From: Rhynchosporium graminicola
Taxonomy: Eukaryota > Ascomycota > Leotiomycetes > Helotiales > Ploettnerulaceae
Direction of reading: 5' to 3'
DNA length: 64,000 bases
Assembly: GCA_900074885.1 (NCBI GenBank)
Contig: FJUW01000052.1
Coordinates: forward strand, 434,001 to 498,000
In this document: piece by piece, positions 45,777 to 56,481 of the stretch
Position numbering within the stretch: position 1 is the first letter of the stretch
How the letters are laid out: each line of letters begins with the position of its first letter
Program-made: the position numbers and the translations under genes
Notes under the pieces: model-generated
Database searches by the model: none
Told to the model about the DNA's origin: nothing
The model's input: the letters and a program-made list of their open reading frames with translations, nothing else

Positions 45777-45979
45777 TATGACGGCGCATAGTATACGTGG
45801 CAGATACGGGCTAGTATCAGTGCCTTAGGTATACCCTCCTTATATATATAGAAGGTGCAGACTCCTTTAAGAGCTCTGCATCTTTCTGTTTCTTTCGTAC
45901 TAGACTATATAAGATCGCTCTTAGCCTCCCTACTTGTTTATTCTTACTTGTATACCGCCTTAAGTCTTATGTCGTTATA
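45777..45979 (+). repeat. 3' LTR of the 1.36-kb element
   Basis: 203 bp, TATGACGGCGC...GTCGTTATA, followed by AAGCG. Confidence 0.85.
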
Positions 45980-46145
45980 AAGCGTTCTTATAGGCCTATA
46001 AGTTAGTTACTTTTCGCGAAATAGGAAGTAGCTAGAGATTTGCTAGGAATTCTTTATAACTTTCCTAAGTTATTATATAGAGAGTATCCGAGGTATATTT
46101 CCTAAAGCTTTCCTAAGTATTCGCCGGTTCTTTATAGAGTAGTAT

Positions 46146-46329
46146 TATAAGGGTTAAGCCCTTGGGTTATAATGCTAGTATTACCAGCACGACTCGCTAA
46201 CTAAGGCTCGGTTAAGCCTTAGTACTATATACCTTTTCTTACGGCTTCCGGTTAGATTCTTACTCTCTCCTTATCGAACTTATTAAATACTATGATAAAC
46301 CCTTATATATATATTATTTACCTGTAATA
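46146..46329 (+). repeat. 5' LTR of the 1.56-kb element
   Basis: 184 bp; the same length as its partner at 47521-47704, differing mainly by transitions. Confidence 0.85.
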
Positions 46330-46924
46330 TTAAGTTCGATTAAATAACTAGCTCCTATAGCCTTTATATCGGAGTCCGAATAATTATAGTCGAGGAACGA
46401 AGTCTTTAATAAATTATTAATAATAGGATAATAAAGGTATAGGAGTAATAGAAGCCGAATTAATACTAATAATACCTAGAGAAAAGCTCTAGGAACGCGA
46501 GAAAAGACGAAGATTCGATAGATTCCGCTATTCTTAAGCCGGAGTACGTCTAATTTATCCCTTGAACTTATAAGATAGGAGCGGAAAAGTAGCTGAAAAT
46601 TTTTTATAGGAATAGAAAGGTAAGGAGTAGCTTAAAGTATAAACTACTCCCGAATAGATAAGGAAAGCGGCGATAATCAGTCGGTCGCCGCCTACGAATA
46701 AGCGGACGATAGAAGCTATTCGATAGCTTAAGTAGAATATATACCTAAAAGATATAAGGAGCGACTATCGCTAGCCGGTAGCCGCTCAGGAACGCGCGGA
46801 TAACGAGAACCCTTCGACGATATCTAAGATAAAGGAAGGAAGTTCACTTTACCTTAAATAGAGAGGCAGTAGCTACTTAATAGTAGCTACTATAAAGATA
46901 TCGGAAAACGATAGTATAAGTAAG

Positions 46925-47260
46925 CTATAACGAAGAACTACTCTAGAGGCAGCTACGTATACGCTAGTCTCCGGACTCTAAAGAAGTACTCCGGTAAGCT
47001 AGAGACAGAAGATAGAAGACACTTAAAGTAGATAATATAAAGAGGAGTTATAACGAAAGACTACTCCGGGGGTAGATAGCTGCGAAAGCGCTAGTCTCCG
47101 GAGGTTTAAGGAAGGGCTCCGCGATATTAGAAGCAGAAGGAAACGCTAGACGTTAATAATAGAGCTATAATAAGGAACTACTCTAGAGATAGCTATATAT
47201 ACGTAGGTCTCCGGGGGTTTAAGGAAGGGCTACGTAAAGTTAGAGACGGAAAGAGGTATA
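46925..47260. repeat. Three imperfect ~115-bp internal repeats
   Basis: Each unit contains a GAA(C/G)ACTACTC-like core, then TAGTCTCCGG or a variant about 40 bp on, then GGAAGGGCTCCG or a variant. Units start near 46925, 47045 and 47165 within the 1.56-kb LTR element. Confidence 0.65.
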
Positions 47261-47520
47261 CTCTACCGAAATAGGAAGGCGATAGTTACTAGAAGGCAGC
47301 CGCTATAAAGACAGCGTAAGACTATAAGAAAGGAGGCTAAAGCTATATAGCGATAGCAGAACTACTTAAGTCTTAAGTGCGAGTCGATATTATCGGCTCG
47401 CTGGAGGAATAGATAGGAGAGCGACGATAACTAGCCGGAGCGCGAGCTATCGTAGTCAAAGAAGAGAGAGCGAGCTAAGGAAGTCGGCCCGCTGGAAAAC
47501 AGGCGGGAAGAGGGGAGTAA

Positions 47521-47704
47521 TATAAGGGTTAAGCCCTTGGGTTATAGTGCTAGTATTACTAGTACGACTCGCTGACTAAGGCTCGGTTAAGCCTTAGTAC
47601 TACGCACCTTTTCTTGCGGCTTCCGGTTAGATTCTTACTCTCTCCTTATCGAACTTATTAAATACCACGATGAACCCTCGTATATATATTATTCACCCGT
47701 GATA
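47521..47704 (+). repeat. 3' LTR of the 1.56-kb element
   Basis: 184 bp, followed by the AGTAT target duplication. Confidence 0.85.
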
Positions 47705-48226
47705 AGTATTACTACTTATTTAATCTTAACGAGATTAGTTAGGTACCCTTTAGTATTATAATCGAAGACTCGGTTATAAGCTTATAAGTACTTAGTAAGC
47801 TCTCTTTAGCTCTTGCTCTTATATTCCGGTGGAATTATATATTTACTTTTATTCTAGCGAGGAATTAGCGATTCTTCAGGAGCTACTAATCGACTAGTAT
47901 CTCTCTCTATACTTAGGGTAAGGTCTTCGGATATATAAGCTTATTAGAGTCGTGCTCTTATAATAACTTCCGGAGGGTATTAAGTAAGGTCTTCGCCGAA
48001 TATTCGTTAGTACTTAATTATAAGGTTATCTAAGACGTTATTCTATTTCTTTAGTAATTAGAGTTTCTCTTATAGAACTAAAAGGTCGTCTACTAGTCTA
48101 TCGCCGGGTATTATCTAGGCCCTAATAGAGTTATCTTAGAGTATAAGTCGGGTTAACGCAGTAGAGGATTCTCCGCTTTAAGCTATTATAACTATTTAGG
48201 CTAATGTTAAGTAAGAGTAATTAGAA

Positions 48227-48408
48227 TATAATAATTACTTAGTACGCTAAAGTAAATAGGTATAATAGAATAGTAGAATAGTCGCTGGAGGTTCGCTAGT
48301 AATAATCTGGTTAATATAGAAACTAATTACTAAGGAGAGAAGGTTCTTCCTTCCTCTCTAATTCTGAAATACAGGAGTAGGAGGCACTAGGCGCACAGAC
48401 CTATTACA
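48227..48408 (-). repeat. 5' LTR of the outer Gypsy element
   Basis: 182 bp ending CCTATTACA, followed by TCTGG. It is visibly less RIP-altered than its partner at 29589 (for example GGCGCACAGACC against the TA-rich version), so RIP pressure falls off at this edge of the block. Confidence 0.85.
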
Positions 48409-48413
48409 TCTGG

Positions 48414-50060
48414 TGAGTAATAAATAACTCAAGACCCAAATCATACTATAGCTTTGAATAAGCCTGTATTCACACTCGTCCTCATCTTTACACATACATA
48501 TGGCAGTATAATATCCATCTATCTATCCTCAAACTAACCCCCCTCCACCCCCCCTTTCCTCTTACAACATAGACCCAGAATCCCTCAATCTCGTCACCTA
48601 ACATTTTAGACGTCGAATCTCTTACCTTATATCCCTTATTCTTATCCCTTATCTTTAAATTTATTTTTATCTCATCTCCATCCCCATCCCCATCCCCATC
48701 CCAAACCCCACAACTCCCACAAAACATAAATTAAAAACACCCCTCCTCCTCCTCCTCCTCCCATCAACACCCAAACCCAAAAAGAATACACAAATATCAA
48801 ATTCCCCCCTGCTTAAGGCGTTTGCTTACTTAAATTACCCTCTCTACAACCTCCAACCTCCCAACCCAGCAACCCAAATCAAACCAAACAAAATACACAA
48901 GAACCCACCCACTCCCCCTAGCTCCCTAGGCAATCTCCATAATCTCAAAGAACATAACTCATTATCTTCTTATCTATCTTTCCATCCATCTCTCTCTCCC
49001 TCTCTATAAAAGCCACCAAAACCTGCCGTATCCTCCTCTAACCACACACACACACAAAGCCACAAAACCAAACAATTCCCCTCCCTCCCTTGAACGAGCT
49101 CGATTACACTTGTTGTTCTCTAATGGAATCCCTACTTACGAAACGAAGTCGTGTAAGAATCAGGAATAGGATTATGGAATACGCCTAGCGAGACTAGATC
49201 TTTGTAGTGGTGAGATAAAAGGACGTATTCGAATTAACCCTTACTGAACACTAGCAAAAGAGAGTGTTTGGAAAACGCGAAAAAGAAGACTACGCCTTTT
49301 AATAACCAAGCCATGCAACGCCATACACGCAGATCTCTTCTTAGTGAACGGTTGTAGGTAATTCACGCTGACGAGGTACAGCTACTGCTATTCCCTGCTT
49401 TCCTTGCTTTGAATATCCACCACCCTTGCTGGGCTCTGCCTCTGCTCTCAGCACACGCTTCAGTCGCAGATCACTGCTCAGTTTCACAAATGACTGGAAG
49501 CATTTGGATAGCCAACAGGGTATTTCATGTCGACTTGACTCAACTCAACTCTACACATTTACCCCTTCATTATTCCCTCACTTCCACCTCCTGGACGCTC
49601 TTTAGTTATTCCTTCCCTCCTCCATTTCTGCATCCCCCATCCCCCCTAAGGTCCCCTCATGCCGTCCTTCTTTATACCAATCGCACCGTCATGAAACCCA
49701 CATCCATAAGCAAGCAAGTCTCGTGCTCAACCCGACCTCCTGCCCTTAAAACGCATTGTACCGCACTGTATCGCATCGCACGCTCATCCTAACAAAATAG
49801 CTGACCGACCAGGCAAACCTATCCCGTAACAGCCAAGCTAAGCAGGACCCAAAATTCTATATTAGCGAGAAGTAGAGAAGTAGAAGAAAAGTGTCGTCCT
49901 GCGGTGTAGTATCCATCTCTCAGTCGCCTTACGCATCGCGTATCCCATTGATCGTTCCCAGCTATAAGCCCAAGCTTCAATCAATATCAATATCCTAAGC
50001 CGTATCAAAAGATCTGATATACGCCAAGCCCATTATCATAAGTTCACAACCGAACCTCAT
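48414..50060. other. Gene-free, pyrimidine-rich flank of the cyclin gene
   Basis: Ordinary base composition resumes right after the outer LTR. The stretch has CT- and CA-rich runs, a CCCCAT microsatellite, CCT repeats at about 48741-48760, and CTATAAAAGCC near 49010. An ORF of 127 codons at 49409-49792 starts with TTG and looks like chance. Part of this is probably the 3' UTR or downstream region of the minus-strand cyclin gene. Confidence 0.45.
48677..48703. repeat. CCCCAT microsatellite
   Basis: About four tandem copies of CCCCAT with partial ends. Confidence 0.85.
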
Positions 50061-51593
50061 TCAAGGAGAAGCAGGGGCAGAGCTATTATCATCCGGATAT
50101 GACATATCGAGCGGTATCTGGCTTTCGCGCTGCGCAATGATTTCTCGGGCGTAAAACTCAACAAGCATAGTTCCGTATGCTTCTAATTCCTCGACTGGGA
50201 CTGAAAGCCGAAAATCGTTTAGGAGAAGGAATTGGAGTTCGAGGTGGTTGAGTTCGGCGAGGGGGAGACCGCCGACCTAGGCTATTCGTTAGACATTGTC
50301 TCAAATAATGCAACTTTTATAAATCATGAAAGCAACAGATCTGGACTAGCGTATTAGCAGAGGAAAAAGACAGGAAATTACCTTAGCATATCTAGAATTT
50401 GTATAGAACACATCCGAGAAAAACTTGCTCGCGCACGTAACCCCCGCAATAACCAAACGATGGATATTGAAACTATCAACAACAAAGAAATGGCTCAACG
50501 GGAACGCGGGGACAGAGCTGTGTTCGGGCGGTGGCGCGTGCGAATACTGAGCCTTTTCAATATCAGAGGATATCTCAGGAACGCTTCTTGATACTGTTGG
50601 TGGTGGACTATCTGCTAAGTCTGATCCATCTGCCGAGTAATTGGATGAAGGTGGAGAGTCTCCTTGATCGACTGTATGCCTGTTCAGGGCTTGGATGGGT
50701 CCTGCGTTGACTCGCTCGGTCATGCGGTCGAAGTATACTAGCAAACTGAGAAACACCTCGTAGGTCGTCGGACAGTATTTATGTATACGGCTCAAGTAGC
50801 TCAGGATAGTAATGCTCGGTACGTTCTTCCCATGAAACGCCAAAACGCTAGATGAATGTCCAGTCAAGTTGACCGTTTCGCTCGTTAGGTGTGGTCGGTT
50901 CAGCGCATCATGCTGCCGGTCGTTCGTAGTTGTGATCTTGGTGAGTAGTCCCGCGACCATCTCAATTATATCCGTTATTGGCATCCCACTAATCTCATAT
51001 TTCAAGGTTGGATCGTCTGCTGTCCGTAATCGCCCCGAATGCCCTCTATACGACAGGAACTCCTCCGTAGCAAAGCTCTGGATGTGCGCCAAATCACGGA
51101 CTTTTATGGTATTGCCTCCATACTTCTTCACGTCGTCCAAAGATCTGACAGGTCTCGAAACAGAAACAGGCGAATTTGAGGAAGACAATGGAGAGCTGTG
51201 TTCGAGCTTCGGTTTGGTCTCGCTTGGTGACCTGCTATATGGTGCTGAGGCTTCTGGAAAGTCTTTCTGGCTCGTGAATCTCTGCTTGGTATGTGAACGT
51301 GGGGGGCTGGAGCTGCGCGGGGGTGAAGGTGGTTCGTTTTTCACGGATCGATCCGAAGGAGAATCCGCGAGATGTTGAGAGAGGGGTTTGGCAGATGTGC
51401 TTGGAGGAGGTGTCCCCGCAGCTGCGGGAGCAGGCTGAACGCGCGGAGAAGGAGGAGGCTCGACTCGAGATCGGGATCTTTGGCGATATGGTGATTCTGC
51501 TGGAGATAGCTGTTGCCCAGACCCGGCCACCATCTTATGACCGTGGTGGTAGCGCGAGGAGTCCGACACGAAGTCGCTGATCACTTCGGCCAT
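50061..51593 (-). CDS. Pho85-type cyclin (Pho80/Pcl family)
   Basis: Exon 1 at 50382-51593 and exon 2 at 50061-50276, intron 50277-50381 (GTAATT...CTAG), phase 0, about 475 residues. The N-terminal ~165 residues are Ser/Pro/Arg-rich and disordered with many SP sites. The cyclin box starts around residue 200 (ISGMPITDIIEMVAGLL, VPSITILSYLSRIHKYCPTT, YFDRMTER), is interrupted by a ~70-residue Ser/Pro insert, and resumes (FFVVDSFNIHRLVIAGVTCA, SKFFSDVFYTNSRYAKVGGL, LNHLELQFLLLNDFRL). The motif order is that of cyclins partnering the CDK Pho85, which control phosphate response, glycogen and polarity. Which one is not decidable by eye. The long insert within the box is notable but common in filamentous fungi. 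Confidence 0.85.
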
Positions 51594-54031
51594 GTCAGCC
51601 TGCTGTGTGTATGAACGGCGTGAAAGACTGGAAGAACTGGGTTAGTCTGGTGTTATCTGAACAAACGAGAGCTCCAGTGTGTGCCAGAAGTCTGCTGCGA
51701 GAGGGATTCGAGTTCGACAGGGACAGGACACGAGAAGTTGGTAGATGTGAGAATCGTGATTGAGTGTTGGCTCAAGACGTTATTGGAAGCAGAGCTCGAG
51801 ATTAACCGGTAGTCAAAATGACATTCGAGAATCAGGCTCGGAAACCACTAACGACCATTACATCAGGGACCACATCAGGTTCACTTGACAACACGGCAGT
51901 GGACGAATAACCAAACAGTAGGGTTAGTTTACAGCCCTGGGACCCCGGATCGGTTTTGCTGGGAACTTGATAGGCATCGAAGGTTGAAATCGCGTGAATT
52001 ACTTCATTTTCGTGGGGGTTCGGCGAGCCAGGCTTATCGGCGGAGTACAATGCAGGTAGGGCAGAGACAAGACGGCAAGGAGAGAAGGTTGCTTACCTGC
52101 AGCATTTGTAGATTTGAAGACCAAACGATCAGGGCGCGATACAACTTCTTGAGACGCGCCAGTCGAGTCTCTATTGTAGTCTGCAATGTCGCAAACGCGG
52201 GTGTCGTGGTGTTGTGGAATCGCTCTGAGTTGAACTGGACTGGGTGAAATGAAGTGGAGTATGGTCTAGCATTCGCTGGCGTTGGTAAGTCCTCCGTAGA
52301 TAATATTCGCAGCGCCGGGTCCAGGGGTCTAGCGACTTGAGCACGTTCAGGTAAGTACTGCAACTAACTATACAGAGTTCAGGTAATGACGACGAACACT
52401 GTCAATTAGCCGTGAATGACACGGGAAGTGGCCATTGGATAACGGATGTTTGAGAAACTACAAGTACCAGGTATAAGTATCTAGGTACAAATTGTGAAAC
52501 AGTCGATGTAGCCTCATCTGAGCTCGGGAAGCTTGATGATTGCGGACATATAATGTACTTACTTGTACGAAGTACTTATAGATTACATAGGCCAGTCAGC
52601 GCAGGCATCATCACCACACTGGGTAGGTACTACGTAGATTTCCTGCTTGCTTAGCCCAGCCTAGTACTGTATGCGTAGCCTTCGTAGCCTTCGAGTACAG
52701 TATCATGATATCTGGCAGATATCACACACCTCAATGATTGGACGAAGCTACTGGGGCCACAGAACACAGACGTTTCGAGTTCGAGCCGTGACTTTCCTTT
52801 TCCGCCAACAGCCTCTTCGGACTTCAGCACGAGGGATCGGAGGTGGAGATGGATCGCCGACAGTGCAGCTCTAAACTTCTCTCCTGTGCCACTCATAAAA
52901 AGGATTCGACAAGTAGAATCTTATCAAAATCTACACGACTGTAAAGATCCAATTCATCCTCCTTAAACATCTCTAAATGCAAAACTTGTAATATCTGAAG
53001 AGTCGCAGAGATCTCTCTCTCAAGTAAGTAGGTAAAATCCCAGACCGTTTTCCGTAAATACCTGTCCTTTCCAATAATACCCATCCTTCACTCATCAAGC
53101 GCCTCTCAATCCTCGCCCCAAAGCTTTGCAAAACATCTCATGAACAAAACCATACATTCATTTCTTACCTCTAAATCGACCCTTAGATAACTTATATAAG
53201 TAGAGTCCCAGACAGATTTCATGCCTTTCTAATCAACACTCAAGTCCTCTACCAACTCCCTGACCCCTATCAACATCACCAAACCAAGAGCTCATTCCCA
53301 TCTATGATCACCCCTTACTTTTCTAACCAACATCCCATAGCCATAGCCATAAACACTACCTTCTAATGCCACAACTAACACCATGACACCAAACCAACAG
53401 CTCATTCCAATAAACAACATCACCCATCACTTTCCAACTGACATCCCATGGCCATAGGTAGTCATAGCCATAAACACTCCCTCCTAAATTCAATACCCAC
53501 ACTATCTCATCACCCGAACCAGAAAAAACGTGGCCTCAGAGTGATAGTTGTAGCAAGCATTCATCTATCTTCTCAAGAAGCAGTTCTGAAGGATTCTTGA
53601 GGATTGGATCATTCCTCACTCAAGTAAATCAAAGTCGGGTGTGATTTTTATATCTTCAAGGGAAAGTCATTGATATAGCCTACGCTATCTTATGGTCAAT
53701 AACGTATAGGGGAAGTCCCCTGGACTACATTGCTCTGAAGAATAGCTTATGGACATATGCATGTATCTCTATCTCATGATCGCTGAAAATGTGAAATTGT
53801 CGAGTTTGAAAAGTCCCGACTTATTTCCATGACTCTGACGATGCGCTTGTCAGAAGCCTCTCGACAGTTCTAAGACATTGACATTATTCCTGATCAAAGT
53901 CTGAGACAAGTCTGCTGATTGGAAAACATGCCTTATCCAAGAAAGTTTGGTGACTTTGGCTTTATTGCTTCATAAAATCTCAAGATTTTCTTGCGGGTTT
54001 GACGCTCATTCTATTGTACAATTGCAATGGC
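51594..54031. other. Intergenic, about 2.4 kb
   Basis: Promoter and leader side of the cyclin gene on the left, 3' flank of PRE3 on the right. ORFs of 60-120 codons occur on both strands (for example 51885-52247 plus and 52034-52363 minus) but shadow each other. A diverged tandem duplication lies at 53277-53487. No other feature supported. Confidence 0.45.
53277..53487. repeat. Imperfect tandem duplication, ~100-bp units
   Basis: 53277-53367 and 53388-53487 share CACCAAACCAA-AGCTCATTCC, ACATCCCAT-GCCATAG and CATAGCCATAAACACT in the same order with indels between. Non-coding by appearance. Confidence 0.65.
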
Positions 54032-54991
54032 CTACTGATGACGAACGGCATATTGGGTATCTGGAAGATATAAGTGCCTATCCGCACCTTTCGCGGTCAA
54101 AACGACCATTCTGATGACTCCGCCAGAGCTTCCGTCCCATTTCATCGCCTCCTGCAACGCACCTTTGACAAACCCGACCGCGGCTGCCTCATCCATACCC
54201 TCCTTCCAGTTGGCGTCGCAGTATCCGTAAATGTAGGTCGATCCTGATCCCCCGATGGCATAAGCCTGCTTGTGTAATGATCCTCCCAGCGGTATCGAAT
54301 AGACCTGTCCACCGTGTCGCTCATCCCAACCTGCAATGATCAATCCAGCACTATCTCATTAGCCCACGCAAACAGAAATGTGTAGATACTCAAGTCTCAC
54401 CTCAATCTGTCCTTGTTCTCATAGCACAACTCCTGGAACATCGCTGCCGCTGTTTGTGTGGTTGGTTGTCTGCCGTTCTGAACACCGTACATTCCCAACT
54501 GATAGTGAACGATATCTGCAACAGCCTGAGTATCTGCGGCAGAACCTGAGCGACAGCACCAGATGGTGTCGTGGACCTGGGTAAGCTTGTCGGTAACTCG
54601 GTTTGCGATGTATGACCCAGTTGTAGTTCTACTGTCCGCGCCTAAATGCCATATCCATCAGTGTCCATCTCTCTCTGTAGGCATTCCTCGCGAAGTACGA
54701 ACCAAGGATAACACCGTCCTTGAAGTTGATTGCCATGCTGAGCCGTGTTAGTTTAGAGGTCTGAGTTATTGACATTGAGCTCGAGCTCACATGGACGTTC
54801 CTAAGCTGTTTATACTGTTAGCAAAATCCATGATAGAATCGTGGAGCTTCGTACTTGACCTCGCCCTTCTTGAGCCGGTCCATATCAACGTGAATGCCAT
54901 CTGATGAAGCTCTGATTAGCTGTTTGTATCATGAAGCATTCCCTTGATTCTAGCTACCTTCATTTAAGTTTCCTGATGTCCCAAACTCCAT
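54032..54991 (-). CDS. PRE3: 20S proteasome subunit beta-1 (PRE3/PSMB6 orthologue)
   Basis: Six exons: 54958-54991, 54855-54900, 54791-54805, 54703-54737, 54401-54641 and 54032-54350; about 229 residues. Exon 3 is only 15 bp and is needed to build [23 protein letters not shown]. The propeptide (29 residues) ends in Gly and the mature protein begins Thr30, the catalytic nucleophile. [19 protein letters not shown] carries the conserved Asp and Lys. [37 protein letters not shown] and [11 protein letters not shown] are beta-1 hallmarks. Beta-1 supplies the caspase-like activity of the proteasome. Donor AA|GTACGA of exon 2 was chosen over GAG|GTCAAG because only it keeps the frame. Every family residue I would look for is present. 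Confidence 0.93.
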
Positions 54992-55769
54992 CTTGAACGT
55001 GCGGGTATATTTTGGGTGAAAGAGAAGTTTGTAAAGTTGAATTGCAATGGTCGTTTGGCAAGAGTATAGTTCGTTGAAGCTCTTGAAGCTCTAAGCTTAG
55101 GTACCCAGCACGACGCGGAAGGCGCGAGGCTGGATCACGTGTAGGCGATTAGCGCACTTGATGTTCTTACATGCCAAGAATTCTAAACACCGCCAGATTT
55201 AGTAGTACGAGGCTAAGCAAATTGGTCTGTTGAAGTGATATGAGAACTTTCCCTTGTTGTCATCTACTTAGTATAAAAAGTCGCCAGATTATTACATGAC
55301 ACCAAAGTTCGATCTCCAGCAATGTCCTGAAATCATTTGCGACCTCATCAACCAACAAGTGAGAGTTTTCTAGTTGAAGTCCCGAAGTTGGTAGCAGCTC
55401 GCTCGGGCAGTTCTCTTCTTCCTATACCTAAGATAGGTATTGTGGTAAGGTGTGGAAGGTAATAGTGTTTGTCATTCTAATCTGCATTGACATCTCTGGC
55501 CTGGCTCACCGTTATCGAAATCGAAATCCTATAAATCTGGTCTAGTTGAATTGATGATCCGAATATTGTATCACTGTAGCATGCTCTTAGACAATTGCAA
55601 GAGAATATCGGTGATAAAGATTATTAGAATATTTTTTTTAAAAGAGGCTCCATTGTTTGCAAATTAACTTGCGAGCCTTCCCTGTTCCTTGACTCCATGC
55701 TATACCATTCCATTCCAAAAATGTCTATTTTTGCTCACTGTACATACCTGTTACAACTCAAAGGCTAAC
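54992..55769. promoter_or_regulatory. Intergenic: PRE3 promoter and ERV2 3' flank
   Basis: About 780 bp upstream of the minus-strand PRE3 gene. I looked for a PACE-type GGTGGCAAA box and did not find a clean one. No other feature seen. Confidence 0.35.
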
Positions 55770-56481
55770 CTAACCGCCTCTCGTCAACCTACAGTTATTA
55801 GCATTAATCCAAGTCACCAAATTCACAAGAAACATCACTCACCCCTCCTTCTCCAACTGCAACTTTGTAAAACCCCCCTTGTCCTTCACCTTTTCCGTCC
55901 CAGGCTCCTCATCCTTTGCACAACCACAATCATAAAAATCCCCAATATTCGAGCAGTCAAAGAGCTCCTTCTTCAAGCTCTTGTTTACTTCGTTATGCAC
56001 ATGACAAGCCCACGCCGCGGCCGTAGACCTCGATGCTACCTGCGGCGGAAACTTTTTCAGGATCTTCTGGAAATGCCGCGCGCATTCGCCACAGGGGTAT
56101 AGACGGGCGAAAAGATGGAGGTAGGACTTCAGGGCCGCGCTGTCGTCTTCGGTGGGCTTGTCCGGAAATTTTGCCATCATTGTGTGAAGGACTTTCCAGG
56201 CTGCGTGGCCGAGTTCTGCTCTGCGGGATGGTTAGTAGGATCCTGCCTTGGGGAACGGGATAGATGTACTTCAAGGTGGCATTTTCGAGCTTAGGAGCTT
56301 TGGCCTCGGTGTGTAGTAAATTGTCATCGACATGTCCGCTCTGAGGAGCTTCACGCGAAAGAAAGAAGTCCGCGCTTCGAGCTCCTTCAGGCGTGCCCCG
56401 GAAAAATGTCACAAAGAATATGCCGAAGAAAGCTGACGCCCCGAGGATCATCAACAGAGTGATATGCTGCCGACGAGGCAT
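55770..56481 (-). CDS. ERV2: FAD-linked sulfhydryl oxidase, ERV2 type
   Basis: Exons 56270-56481, 55843-56220 and 55770-55788 (19 bp), GT-AG introns of 49 and 54 bp; about 202 residues. An N-terminal membrane anchor (ITLLMILGASAFFGIFFVTF) is followed by a linker and the Erv/ALR domain: AAWKVLHTMMAKFPD, the active-site YPCGECARHF (CxxC), HVHNEVN, the structural C-x16-C (WAC...FDC) and a tail CGC. The CGC shuttle pair is the mark of yeast Erv2, an ER-resident oxidase that makes disulfides and passes them to PDI. The tiny last exon (G-LTRGG-stop) is inferred from a strong GTGAGT donor at the apparent stop and a CTGTAG acceptor; without it the protein ends one residue after KEG. It shares a 0.6-kb divergent promoter with the aminotransferase. 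Confidence 0.9.

Larger units (their letters stand above)
44620..45979 (+). mobile_element. Non-autonomous LTR element, 1.36 kb, related to the chromodomain element
   Basis: 203-bp LTRs at 44620-44822 and 45777-45979, flanked by AAGCG duplications (44615-44619 and 45980-45984). The LTRs start TGTGACGGCGC and TATGACGGCGC. The last ~85 bp of the LTR is nearly the same as in the chromodomain element, and the start of the interior (TTAAATAGAAAGATTAAG) also matches, with a further shared stretch CTAGAGATCTCTCGGATA. The 954-bp interior keeps only a diverged 5' (gag-side) part and a short G-rich tract before the 3' LTR; there is no pol. It is an internally deleted derivative needing proteins in trans. 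Confidence 0.85.
46146..47704 (+). mobile_element. Non-autonomous LTR element, 1.56 kb, with internal repeats
   Basis: 184-bp LTRs at 46146-46329 and 47521-47704, flanked by AGTAT duplications (46141-46145 and 47705-47709). The LTRs start TATAAGGGTTAAGCCC and end in GTAATA/GTGATA. A purine-rich tract (GGCGGGAAGAGGGGAG) precedes the 3' LTR, so the plus strand is the sense strand. The interior lacks any pol motif and instead carries three imperfect ~115-bp repeats. It shares no LTR similarity that I can see with the other elements here. A TRIM- or LARD-like element is the best description. Confidence 0.8.
29589..48408 (-). mobile_element. Outer Ty3/Gypsy-type retrotransposon, RIP-dead, split by nested insertions
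   Basis: Bounded by 182-bp LTRs (29589-29770 and 48227-48408) and a TCTAG/TCTGG duplication. Its coding strand is minus. Remains of a gag zinc knuckle (44145-44186) and of a protease motif, L-I-N-S-R-A-E-D-N-F-I at 43962-43994 (from LIDSGAEDNFI), lie right of the big insertion. Reverse transcriptase, with Y-L-N-N-I-L-I-Y-S at 34943-34972 (from YLDD), lies left of it. Gag-to-pol order along the minus strand identifies a Gypsy-like layout. Stops are everywhere, so no product is possible. Removing the four nested elements and their target duplications leaves about 6.9 kb, a normal Gypsy length. I did not place integrase with confidence. Confidence 0.85.

Noticed and set aside
48488..48727. 79-codon minus-strand ORF containing a Gly-Asp repeat
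   Set aside because: It is the translation of the CCCCAT microsatellite and its surroundings.
49010..49025. CTATAAAAGCC as a promoter for a plus-strand gene
   Set aside because: No credible plus-strand gene follows before the minus-strand cyclin gene.
49409..49792. 127-codon ORF in the pyrimidine-rich flank
   Set aside because: It begins with TTG, has low-complexity Ser/Pro/Thr composition and no domain; likely chance in CT-rich DNA.
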